From assembly GCA_947450405.1 (NCBI GenBank), contig CANFVI010000105.1:1-5964 (forward strand): a DNA stretch of 5,964 nucleotides, read 5' to 3'. This stretch comes from Flavobacteriales bacterium (lineage in GTDB: Bacteria; Bacteroidota; Bacteroidia; NS11-12g; UBA955). A program made the position numbers and the translations under genes. How positions within the stretch are numbered: position 1 is the first letter of the stretch; the number at the start of each line of letters is the position of its first letter. Positions 1 to 5,964 of the stretch are shown here, in pieces. Below the pieces are notes generated by a model. That model was given only the letters and a program-made list of their open reading frames with translations. It had not been told where the DNA came from and did no database searches.

Positions 1-715
1 AGTAGACGAAAGCTATAAAAGGCGTGGTTTTTTCAGTATTAATGCACTTTGGAAAAATAAAATTGCAGTTTTGGTTGGCGATTTCCTCCTTTCCAAAGGG
101 TTATTGTTGAGTGTTCAAAATAAAGATTTTGATTTACTCGAAATATTGAGTGTTGCAGTTCAAGAAATGAGCGAAGGTGAATTATTGCAACTTGAAAGGG
201 CAAAATTCATGAATGCCACAGAAGAAGTTTATTTTGAAATTATTCGCAAAAAAACCGCTTCCTTGATTGCATCATGTTGCCAAATTGGCGCAGCTTCAAC
301 CCAACCAGACATAGAAATTCAAGAAAAAATGAGAAAATTTGGAGAACTCATTGGATTGGCATTTCAAATACGCGACGATCTATTTGACTTTGGAGAAAAT
401 AAAAGTGGCAAACCCGCTGGACTCGATATCAAAGAGAAAAAACTAACATTACCTATTATTTACGCAATGTCTCAAGCTCCTATCAATGAAACAAAAGGAA
501 TTAGACAAGTAATAAAAGGCAAACTACCCGATAATCAGAAAATGAAACAGGTAGTTGAATTCATAAAAAAATATGACGGCATTAAGTATGCCACTTCCAA
601 AATGAATGAATTTAGGGATCAAGCATTCCAAATCCTTGATTCACTTGAAACCAATATTTCACAGAAAAACCAATTGAATCTTTTGGTTAATTTTGTAATT
701 GATAGAAACGTATAA
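1..715 (+). CDS. Polyprenyl diphosphate synthase (E-type, trans), 5'-truncated by window edge
   Basis: Condenses isopentenyl diphosphate units onto an allylic diphosphate to build an all-trans polyprenyl chain, in Bacteroidota most likely the menaquinone side chain; cytosolic. The frame is open from base 2, giving 237 residues with no start, so about 85 N-terminal residues of a typical 320-residue enzyme lie off the left edge. The first codons read VDE followed by YKRRG, which is the end of the first aspartate-rich motif (DDxxD) and the usual RRG after it. Next come the conserved VLVGDFLLSKG and KTASLIASCC segments. The second aspartate-rich motif, DDLFD, is at bases 374-388, followed by GLDIKEKKLTLPIIYA, typical of Bacteroidota homologues. 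The TTG at 71 lies inside the conserved VLVGDF segment and is not a start. The residues just before the first motif, which set chain length, are not visible, so the product length (for example C35 or C40) cannot be given. The next gene begins 3 bases after the stop. Confidence 0.93.
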   Translation, partial: VDESYKRRGFFSINALWKNKIAVLVGDFLLSKGLLLSVQNKDFDLLEILSVAVQEMSEGELLQLERAKFMNATEEVYFEIIRKKTASLIASCCQIGAASTQPDIEIQEKMRKFGELIGLAFQIRDDLFDFGENKSGKPAGLDIKEKKLTLPIIYAMSQAPINETKGIRQVIKGKLPDNQKMKQVVEFIKKYDGIKYATSKMNEFRDQAFQILDSLETNISQKNQLNLLVNFVIDRNV

Positions 716-718
716 GCC

Positions 719-1210
719 ATGAAAGTAAACATTCAAGAAAAAGAAATTTCTCTAGTAAATGAAAATAACATTTGGGTTCAAAATGAGAATCAAGAAATTC
801 GCATTGTAAAACATAATGATGAAACTTTATTACTCATTACGCCTAATAAGGTATATACAATTCGTTGCTTAAATGTAAACAAAGAAGCCAAAACAATTAC
901 GCTGCTTTACAACGGAAATAAATTTGAAGCAAAAATCACTGAACCAATTGATGAAATTTTAAAATCAATGGGACTTGAAAACGCACTGACTCCAAAAATT
1001 TCCGACCTAAAAGCACCTATGCCAGGCTTGGTGTTGCAGGTTCTTGTCAACCCTGGAGATACAGTTGCCAAAGGAGATAAAATTCTGGTTTTGGAAGCCA
1101 TGAAAATGGAAAATGCAATCAAATCTCCAACAGATGGAATCATTAGTGATGTACTTGCAAAACAGGGCATGGCTGTAGATAAAAATCAACTATTAATTAC
1201 TTTTAAGTAA
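719..1210 (+). CDS. Biotin carboxyl carrier protein, acyl-CoA/propionyl-CoA carboxylase type
   Basis: Swinging-arm subunit that carries carboxybiotin between a biotin carboxylase and a carboxyltransferase; cytosolic. The biotinyl/lipoyl domain occupies residues 97-163 and contains the biotinylation motif EAMKM at 126-130. Lys129 (codon 1103-1105) is the expected biotinylated residue. The first half-motif reads APMPG (99-103), as in propionyl-CoA and pyruvate carboxylases and decarboxylase carriers. The SPMVGTFY and thumb insertion of classical AccB are absent. Residues 1-75 form a beta-rich region resembling the linker domain found just before the carrier domain in single-chain carboxylases (inference). 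Length fits the free-standing Bacteroidota carrier subunits of about 160 residues. The ATG start lies 3 bases after the previous stop with no Shine-Dalgarno sequence, suggesting translational coupling. No carboxylase or transferase subunit is present in the window, so its partner and substrate are unknown. Confidence 0.9.
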   Translation: MKVNIQEKEISLVNENNIWVQNENQEIRIVKHNDETLLLITPNKVYTIRCLNVNKEAKTITLLYNGNKFEAKITEPIDEILKSMGLENALTPKISDLKAPMPGLVLQVLVNPGDTVAKGDKILVLEAMKMENAIKSPTDGIISDVLAKQGMAVDKNQLLITFK

Positions 1211-1211
1211 G

Positions 1212-2684
1212 TTGAATCACTGGCGGTTTACATATCGCAAACACTTACCTTTCTTATTTTTTATTCTTTTTTATGCCCTGTTGGGACTAATCAATCTCAC
1301 AACTTTACCTGTTGCTTGGACAGATGAAGTAATGAATTTAGATCCCGCCATACAATTCGATAAATTTGGTCATTTTTACTCAAAACTTTGGCCCAACCCA
1401 GGTGCCGAAAGGGTTTTTGCAAGCTACCCCCCACTCATTGAACTATGGCATATTCTCTGGCTTAAAATAACAAATCCTACTGTTTTTAATATTCGATTGC
1501 CTTTCATCCTATTTCATTTAGGCACCCTAACCATTCTATATTTATTGCTTAATACATCAATAAAATCTAATTATTTATCACTATTATTTGTGCTTTTGTT
1601 TGCTCTTGACAAAAGCGTTTTTGAACTTTCAAGAAGCGTTCGGGTTGAAGTACTTATTTTATTGTTGATTTCATTATACTACTTCCTTCAAACCAAATCA
1701 AACAATCCATATTTACAGGGTTTAATTGCAGGATTGTTGCTCATTGCACATTTATATACTTTACCAATTGTATTGGCTTGGTTAATAAAAACATGCGTCA
1801 AAAATAAATTCAAATACAATTTCAAATTTGGAATAATGTTCATCATACCAACTCTGTTCAGTTTATGGTTCATTAATTTCAATGTTTCAGAAATTATATC
1901 TCAGTTAGGCTTGCAAGCAACCAAGCACACACCCCAATCAACTGGATTTTTTTATGTTTTGAGGGACAGTTTTTATGGAAGATTTTTCCCATATTACAAA
2001 GAGCAACCGTTTATGTGGCTCGTTTATTTGGGTATACTTTTTCTCTATATACAGTTGTTGATCAAACAACGAAACTCAATTAAATCAGTATTGCTTCAGG
2101 GTTCGCTTTTGGAACTTTTATTATTGGGCATCACCATTTTTGGTGCGATGTCTGCTCAATACAGATATTTACCGGCATTTTTACTCATTGGAATTATCAC
2201 ATTTGCGTCTGAAATAAAACTAAATAACAAAATCTTTAATGTACTTCTTACAATTGTTGTTTTGAACGGGTTTCTATCTTTTACCGCCCGACATATAACC
2301 GCCATTTATCAACGATCTGAAAGATTACCGGAACCCATATTGGTATTTTTAGATAAGAATATCCCTCAAAATAAAAAGACCCTAATTTTAGGCGAATCTA
2401 TTGGTGAATACTATGCTGCCACACACAAATTATGCGACTATGGATTGGATTATCATCCAATTCATTTTAAGTATTCAGATTATGAAAATGTTTACTATTT
2501 ATCAAAAGATAGCATATCATATTTAGGCTGCAAAAAAATTGGCATTTATAAAACAATTCAGAATAAAATCCCATCAATTATAACAAAATTTGCCAAAGGA
2601 GGAACGTATTCAAATACAATTTTGTGGAAGGTTGAATCAGAAATGGAATTCAACAGAATTTCACAACCCTATTTAACTTATTAG
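1212..2684 (+). CDS. GT-C fold glycosyltransferase, GT39/PMT_2-like, integral membrane
   Basis: Predicted to move a sugar from a polyprenyl-phosphate donor to a protein, lipid or glycan acceptor on the outer face of the inner membrane. About eleven hydrophobic segments are visible, near residues 11-30, 71-86, 95-114, 120-133, 145-160, 167-190, 206-222, 267-285, 297-315, 318-334 and 341-357. They are followed by a soluble tail of about 130 residues that is probably periplasmic. The first loop carries Asp38-Glu39 (AWTDEV), the acidic pair expected at the GT-C active site. YPPL (72-75) and ARG/GLU-bearing SRSVRVE (140-146) also match this family. The only usable start is TTG at 1212: the frame is closed by a stop at 1194-1196, and the first ATG (Met41, 1332) would remove the first membrane segment and the DE pair. 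It begins one base after the preceding stop. Sugar, acceptor and exact family member cannot be assigned. Confidence 0.82.
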   Translation: MNHWRFTYRKHLPFLFFILFYALLGLINLTTLPVAWTDEVMNLDPAIQFDKFGHFYSKLWPNPGAERVFASYPPLIELWHILWLKITNPTVFNIRLPFILFHLGTLTILYLLLNTSIKSNYLSLLFVLLFALDKSVFELSRSVRVEVLILLLISLYYFLQTKSNNPYLQGLIAGLLLIAHLYTLPIVLAWLIKTCVKNKFKYNFKFGIMFIIPTLFSLWFINFNVSEIISQLGLQATKHTPQSTGFFYVLRDSFYGRFFPYYKEQPFMWLVYLGILFLYIQLLIKQRNSIKSVLLQGSLLELLLLGITIFGAMSAQYRYLPAFLLIGIITFASEIKLNNKIFNVLLTIVVLNGFLSFTARHITAIYQRSERLPEPILVFLDKNIPQNKKTLILGESIGEYYAATHKLCDYGLDYHPIHFKYSDYENVYYLSKDSISYLGCKKIGIYKTIQNKIPSIITKFAKGGTYSNTILWKVESEMEFNRISQPYLTY

Positions 2685-2706
2685 TTATTTTTTACCTTGT
2701 GAATTC
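2656..2706. repeat. Imperfect inverted repeat spanning the convergent gene junction
   Basis: The left arm GAATTTCACAA (2656-2666) pairs with the right arm TTGTGAATTC (2697-2706): ten base pairs with one bulged T. The 30-base interval between them holds both stop codons and a second, inner hairpin at 2674-2687. The arms lie inside the last codons of the two convergent genes. A transcript from either strand could fold it. Whether it acts as a terminator or RNA-stability element is inference; the arms are AT-rich, so chance is possible. Confidence 0.4.
2674..2693 (+). terminator. Weak candidate intrinsic terminator overlapping both stop codons
   Basis: TAACT (2674-2678), loop TATT and AGTTA (2683-2687) form a perfect five-pair stem. 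It is followed directly by six T (2688-2693) on the plus strand, the order expected of an intrinsic terminator for the three-gene plus-strand run. The stem has only one G-C pair, so it is weak alone and may depend on the surrounding repeat at 2656-2706. No T-run follows the stem on the minus strand. Confidence 0.3.
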
Positions 2707-3986
2707 TTAAGTCCGTAACCAATCAATTCATCAAATGGCATAGCTTGGTTGCGATGATACATCAATACCATGTAATTGTTCTCTGTTGCTGAATTTGCTC
2801 CCTCTAAAGGCTTAAAGTCTAATTTGCCAGTATTTTTATTTAAAATACCATACATGTAGTTATAATATCCTTGTTTTAATGGAACAACCGCTTCATAATT
2901 TTTCAAATCAGCATTGTAATACATTTTCAAATTTTCATTGATTCGCCAATCACTCAATTCACCGAAAATATAAACATCATTTTCTTGCAAGTCTGCTGCC
3001 AATGAAAAATGAACAAAAACATAATCGCTTTCAAAAGAAACACCATTATTATTCATCAAAGTATCTTTGATAATGTCTTTATTGTCATAAAAAACACGAC
3101 CGTTGTAATCACTCCAAGGCATGTATCTGTCATAACCACGGCTTTGATCAGTTACCAACCAAACATGCTTTTGGTTTCCAATATTCATTCTCTTTTTAAC
3201 CCAAGCCTGGCTTGATCTTAAACTTCTAATGTCAAATGAACGATATTCGTTTTCTCCAGAAAATTGAGTGCCTTGAATCTGTTTGTAAGCATAAGATTGA
3301 CTTTGAATAAATTGAGGCTTTAGGTTATCAATTGCCGAAACCCATTCACCATTTTGTAAAATTACCGCGGTCAAATCTTGATATGGATTTGGTATATAAT
3401 ATCCTTTTAATGTATTAAAAGTAAAATTAACTTGTTGGTTTTCTTGCCTAAATTCAACCTGATTACTTTGATTTACAGTTACATCAACATTACCTTTTGA
3501 ACTTAAAACCATAACCCTCCTCGATAATACAATATCAGATTCATTAAAATTTCTATATACTACGAGTAAATAGTTACCTGAATATTTTGGCAATGTATTT
3601 TCTGTTGGAAAACTTTGCGTGTAATGAACATATTGAGTCAAAGTAGAATTCGAAAACACATAGTTTTCTAAGTTTTCATATCCAATTCCCTCTAAATATT
3701 GGGTTTTAGCCATTGGTACTTTATTCCATTGGGCGTCACATAAAATTAAAGTAAATTGATAATAATCTCTTTCGGCAGTTAGCTGATCAAATTCAAGCCT
3801 CAAATTGCCCAAAGCATCTTCAAGGGTAATTAATGGAAATGCAAATCCACTTTGAGGTTGAGTTACCCTAACTGTTCTTATATCTCCTTCATAAATGGCA
3901 TTAGTGAAACGCAATGTACTGTCCAAATTGGCATAGAGTTCTTCTCCACTGAAAACCAGAAAAAATATGAGTACAAAATGTTTCAT
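2685..3986 (-). CDS. Type IX secretion system Plug protein (DUF5103 family)
   Basis: Periplasmic partner of the T9SS outer-membrane translocon SprA. In Flavobacterium the Plug protein closes the periplasmic mouth of the SprA barrel when it is not engaged with cargo via PorV (family knowledge). The start ATG gives a signal peptide (hydrophobic 4-12, likely cleavage after LYA at residue 19). Family landmarks follow in order: LRLEFDQL (62-69), DYYQFTLILCDAQW (74-87, usual form YxYxixHCDxDW), SGNYLLVVY (136-144), SRRVMV (155-160), GENEYRSFDIRSL (244-256), SDYVFVHFSL (320-329), VYIFGELSDW (338-347), KQGYYNYMYG (371-380), a TENNYMVLMYHR segment (401-412) and a DELIGYGLKNS tail. The 433 residues are close to full family length, with no frameshift. 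It lies 35 bases downstream of the ABC-F gene on the same strand, and its stop abuts the convergent glycosyltransferase stop. The other T9SS genes are not in this window. Confidence 0.88.
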   Translation of the reverse strand: MKHFVLIFFLVFSGEELYANLDSTLRFTNAIYEGDIRTVRVTQPQSGFAFPLITLEDALGNLRLEFDQLTAERDYYQFTLILCDAQWNKVPMAKTQYLEGIGYENLENYVFSNSTLTQYVHYTQSFPTENTLPKYSGNYLLVVYRNFNESDIVLSRRVMVLSSKGNVDVTVNQSNQVEFRQENQQVNFTFNTLKGYYIPNPYQDLTAVILQNGEWVSAIDNLKPQFIQSQSYAYKQIQGTQFSGENEYRSFDIRSLRSSQAWVKKRMNIGNQKHVWLVTDQSRGYDRYMPWSDYNGRVFYDNKDIIKDTLMNNNGVSFESDYVFVHFSLAADLQENDVYIFGELSDWRINENLKMYYNADLKNYEAVVPLKQGYYNYMYGILNKNTGKLDFKPLEGANSATENNYMVLMYHRNQAMPFDELIGYGLKNSQGKK

Positions 3987-3990
3987 TTCT

Positions 3991-3998
3991 CAAACATA
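3991..3998 (-). promoter_or_regulatory. Candidate Bacteroidota -7 promoter element for the Plug gene
   Basis: Read on the minus strand, TATGTTTG matches the Bacteroidota consensus TAnnTTTG and ends four bases (AGAA) before the Plug ATG. Transcription would be expected to begin at or very near the start codon, giving a leaderless or nearly leaderless message. No clear TTTG -33 element is present at the usual spacing, so this may be a weak promoter or a chance match. Confidence 0.38.
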
Positions 3999-4000
3999 AC

Positions 4001-4019
4001 AAAAAAAATGCCAATTGGC
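4001..4019 (-). terminator. Palindrome plus T8 run between ABC-F and Plug genes; weak terminator candidate
   Basis: On the minus strand the ten-base palindrome GCCAATTGGC, one base and eight T follow the ABC-F stop by two bases. As RNA this gives only a three-pair G-C stem with an AAUU loop before the U-run, so termination would be partial at best. The same palindrome could be a binding site in front of the Plug promoter. Together they fill the 35-base gap. Confidence 0.25.
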
Positions 4020-4021
4020 TA

Positions 4022-5944
4022 TTATTCTTGCGATAATAACCATGCTTCCATGGTTTCATCATACTTCGCTTGAAGTTGAATCATCAATTCTAAATTCGCT
4101 TTGTGTGTTGCCATAACCTCCATCAATTTTTCAGAATTTGATGACACCTCAGAACTCTGCATTAACTCGGTTAACTTGTTATTCTTAGCTTCAATTTCCT
4201 TAATTTCAGACTCGAATTTTTCCATGTCTTGTTCAAGTCGTTGAACTTGATTTTTAGACAAAGAAGATTTCTTTGCAGTAGGAATTTCTTCTGATTTAGT
4301 TTCTACCTTTTGCGCTAGAGCCGCCTTAATAATTGGAATATTTTCAACTACCCTGTTTGCATTCCACTCATTAAATTCATCAAATGTGCCCAAATACTCT
4401 TTGATTTGGCCATTTTCAATCCACCAAATTTTGTTGGCAACCCTACTTATGAAAGTTCTATCGTGAGAAACAAATATGATAGTTCCTTCATAGTTTTCCA
4501 ATGCTTCAGCCAATACCGAAGTTGAAAACATATCTAAGTGATTCGTAGGCTCATCCAATAACAAGAAATTCGATTGAGTAATCAATGTTTTTGCCAATGC
4601 CAAACGAGATTTCTCACCACCCGAAAGAACTTTTACTTTTTTGAATACTTCTTGTCCAGTAAACAAAAAACATCCCAAAACAGTGCGTAATTCTTTTTCG
4701 GTATATTCAGCACTCACAGTGCCGAGTTCATTCAATAAATCATTTTTTAGATTCAAGGCCTCAAGCTGATGTTGCGCAAAAAATGCAGATTCAACATTCC
4801 AACCCAATTCAATATTACCTTCGTGTGGCTCACTGCCATGCATCATTCTTAAAAGAGTAGATTTACCCTTTCCGTTGGCTCCAACAATGGCAATCTTGTC
4901 ACCACGCATGATTTGACCTCTGGTGTCATGCAAAATGTGCAAATCGCCATAGCTTTTACTCACACCATCCATATCTACAATTTGCTTACCTGGATTTACG
5001 CGAATGTTGAATTTAATATCAAAATCACCACGCTCTTTATCTTTCAATTCAATGCGGTCAATTTTATTCAACATCTTTACCCTACTCTGAACAGCAGTTG
5101 ATTTACTTGCTTTATATCTAAAGCGAGAAATAAACTGCATTTGTTGCTTGATAAAAGTTTGCTGATTTTCAAATCGGCGCTGTAGCATTTCATCACGCTC
5201 ATCTTTTTGATCCAAATAATCAGAAAAATTCCCTTTGTAATGGTATAATTGTTGATGTGCAACTTCGGCAATTCTATTCACCGTTTTATCTAAGAAAAAC
5301 CTATCATGAGAAACAATCACATAAGTTCCTTGATAATCGCTCAAATAATTTTCTAACCACTCAATTGTAGGCAAATCTAGATGGTTCGTAGGTTCATCTA
5401 ACAATAACAAATCAGGAGCTTGCAATAACAATCTACCCAACATAGCACGCATGCGCCAACCACCACTAAATTCCTTCAATGGCTTTGCCAACATTTCTGT
5501 TGTAAAACCAAGTCCCTCAAGAATTTTATCGCCCTGACTCTGCCAGTCGTATCCACCCAATTGTCCAAACTGATCTTGTAAATCGGTCAATCGGTTGATA
5601 CGTTTGTCATCATATTCTGTTTCTAACTCATGCAATAACTGGTTAATTTCATTGTCAATAATAACAAGATCTTCTCTACCAGCCATGACCACATCACGCA
5701 CACTTTCATGAAATTCTAAACTTAACAAATCTTGGTTTAAGAATCCAATTTTTAAACTCGAAGATTTTGACAAACTTCCTTCCCGCAAATCAAATTCACC
5801 CGCAACAACCCGTAATAATGTAGATTTACCGGTTCCGTTTAATCCTACCAAACCTATTTTTTCGCTAGGTTTAATATGCCATCCGGCGTTTTTATATAAA
5901 TATCTTCCAGCGAATTCGAATGAAAAGTCAACTAATGCAAGCAC
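4022..5944 (-). CDS. ABC-F family ATP-binding protein, YheS/Uup-like
   Basis: Soluble tandem ATPase without membrane segments. ABC-F proteins bind the ribosomal E site and act on stalled or special translation states (family knowledge); the exact role of this one is unknown. Domain 1: Walker A GLNGTGKS (34-41), signature FSGGW (159-163), Walker B with Asp183-Glu184, switch His213. Domain 2: Walker A GANGKGKS (355-362), signature LSGGE (440-444), Walker B with Asp464-Glu465, switch His494. Both sites look catalytically intact. The linker near 240-315 contains SRFRYKASKSTAVQSRVKML (273-292), close to the matching stretch of YheS, as is FFAQHQLEAL (388-397). A charged tail (562-632) is probably a coiled coil. 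At 640 residues it matches YheS-type length. The start is GTG at 5944: a stop in frame lies only ten bases upstream (5954-5956), and the first residues align with family N-termini. The Plug gene follows after 35 bases. Confidence 0.93.
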   Translation of the reverse strand: MLALVDFSFEFAGRYLYKNAGWHIKPSEKIGLVGLNGTGKSTLLRVVAGEFDLREGSLSKSSSLKIGFLNQDLLSLEFHESVRDVVMAGREDLVIIDNEINQLLHELETEYDDKRINRLTDLQDQFGQLGGYDWQSQGDKILEGLGFTTEMLAKPLKEFSGGWRMRAMLGRLLLQAPDLLLLDEPTNHLDLPTIEWLENYLSDYQGTYVIVSHDRFFLDKTVNRIAEVAHQQLYHYKGNFSDYLDQKDERDEMLQRRFENQQTFIKQQMQFISRFRYKASKSTAVQSRVKMLNKIDRIELKDKERGDFDIKFNIRVNPGKQIVDMDGVSKSYGDLHILHDTRGQIMRGDKIAIVGANGKGKSTLLRMMHGSEPHEGNIELGWNVESAFFAQHQLEALNLKNDLLNELGTVSAEYTEKELRTVLGCFLFTGQEVFKKVKVLSGGEKSRLALAKTLITQSNFLLLDEPTNHLDMFSTSVLAEALENYEGTIIFVSHDRTFISRVANKIWWIENGQIKEYLGTFDEFNEWNANRVVENIPIIKAALAQKVETKSEEIPTAKKSSLSKNQVQRLEQDMEKFESEIKEIEAKNNKLTELMQSSEVSSNSEKLMEVMATHKANLELMIQLQAKYDETMEAWLLSQE

Positions 5945-5948
5945 GGCG

Positions 5949-5956
5949 CAAAATTA
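5949..5956 (-). promoter_or_regulatory. Candidate Bacteroidota -7 promoter element for the ABC-F gene
   Basis: On the minus strand TAATTTTG matches TAnnTTTG and ends four bases (CGCC) before the GTG start, the same spacing as at the Plug gene. The expected -33 element would fall beyond the right edge and cannot be checked. A GAGGGG sequence further upstream sits about 13 bases from the start, too far to be a good ribosome binding site. Confidence 0.38.
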
Positions 5957-5964
5957 ACCCCTCA

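Noticed and set aside
71..715. Prenyl synthase read as a complete gene starting at TTG 71
   Set aside because: The frame is open to the left edge and encodes conserved family sequence (VDE, YKRRG, then AVLVGDF) upstream of this codon. The gene is truncated by the window, not started here.
907..1189. Minus-strand open frames across the biotin carrier gene, and other open frames opposite the large genes (1688-1882, 3009-3215, 3852-4073, 4913-5101, 5077-5271)
   Set aside because: They lie antisense to or in another frame of well-supported genes, show low-complexity composition with no recognisable motif, and have no start context of their own.
719..1210. Biotin carrier as the housekeeping AccB of fatty-acid synthesis, or as a lipoyl protein
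   Set aside because: AccB has SPMVGTFY and a thumb insertion, both absent here. A lipoyl domain would lack the AMKM biotin motif.
1..2684. Prenyl synthase supplying the lipid carrier used by the downstream GT-C glycosyltransferase
   Set aside because: The visible motifs are those of E-type (trans) synthases that make quinone side chains. The undecaprenyl carrier for GT-C enzymes comes from the unrelated cis-type UppS, so neighbourhood alone does not make a pathway.
4022..5944. ABC-F gene as an antibiotic-resistance (Msr/Vga/Lsa-type) determinant or an ABC transporter
   Set aside because: Sequence features follow the housekeeping YheS/Uup type, and there is no membrane domain, partner permease or sign of recent transfer.
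1..5964. tRNA, rRNA, CRISPR, insertion sequence or attachment site
   Set aside because: No repeat-spacer pattern, transposase, terminal inverted repeats or tRNA-like cloverleaf was seen. Nearly all bases are in the five genes.

Overview
The window is an AT-rich, gene-dense stretch (by eye roughly two thirds A+T) from a member of the Bacteroidota. Three things support this. One gene encodes the DUF5103-type Plug protein of the type IX secretion system (T9SS), a system restricted to that phylum. No start codon is preceded by a convincing Shine-Dalgarno sequence. Two starts are preceded by the Bacteroidota -7 promoter element TAnnTTTG. Genus cannot be decided from these genes.

Layout. Plus strand, positions 1 to 2684: a tightly packed run of three genes separated by 3 and 1 bases. 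They are (i) the C-terminal three quarters of an E-type polyprenyl diphosphate synthase, cut by the left edge in its first aspartate-rich motif; (ii) a 163-residue biotin carrier protein of the acyl-CoA/propionyl-CoA carboxylase type; (iii) a 490-residue multi-spanning GT-C glycosyltransferase of the GT39/PMT_2 type that must start at TTG. Minus strand, positions 5944 to 2685: an ABC-F protein of the YheS/Uup type (640 residues, GTG start), then after 35 bases the T9SS Plug protein (433 residues, signal peptide). The two blocks converge and abut exactly: the stop codon at 2682-2684 is followed at once by the reversed stop codon at 2685-2687. No stretch longer than about 35 bases lacks a gene, and I see no RNA gene, mobile element or CRISPR array.

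How the genes relate. The plus-strand run is probably one operon, but its members serve different processes: quinone side-chain synthesis, biotin-dependent carboxylation, and sugar transfer at the membrane. Coupling looks translational rather than one shared pathway. On the minus strand the ABC-F factor (ribosome associated) and Plug (gating of the outer-membrane SprA translocon) could be co-transcribed, but Plug has its own candidate promoter.

No undescribed multi-gene system is evident. The points most worth a second look are the identical placement of TAnnTTTG four bases before both minus-strand starts (suggesting leaderless or nearly leaderless mRNAs), and a nested inverted repeat lying across the abutting convergent stop codons.
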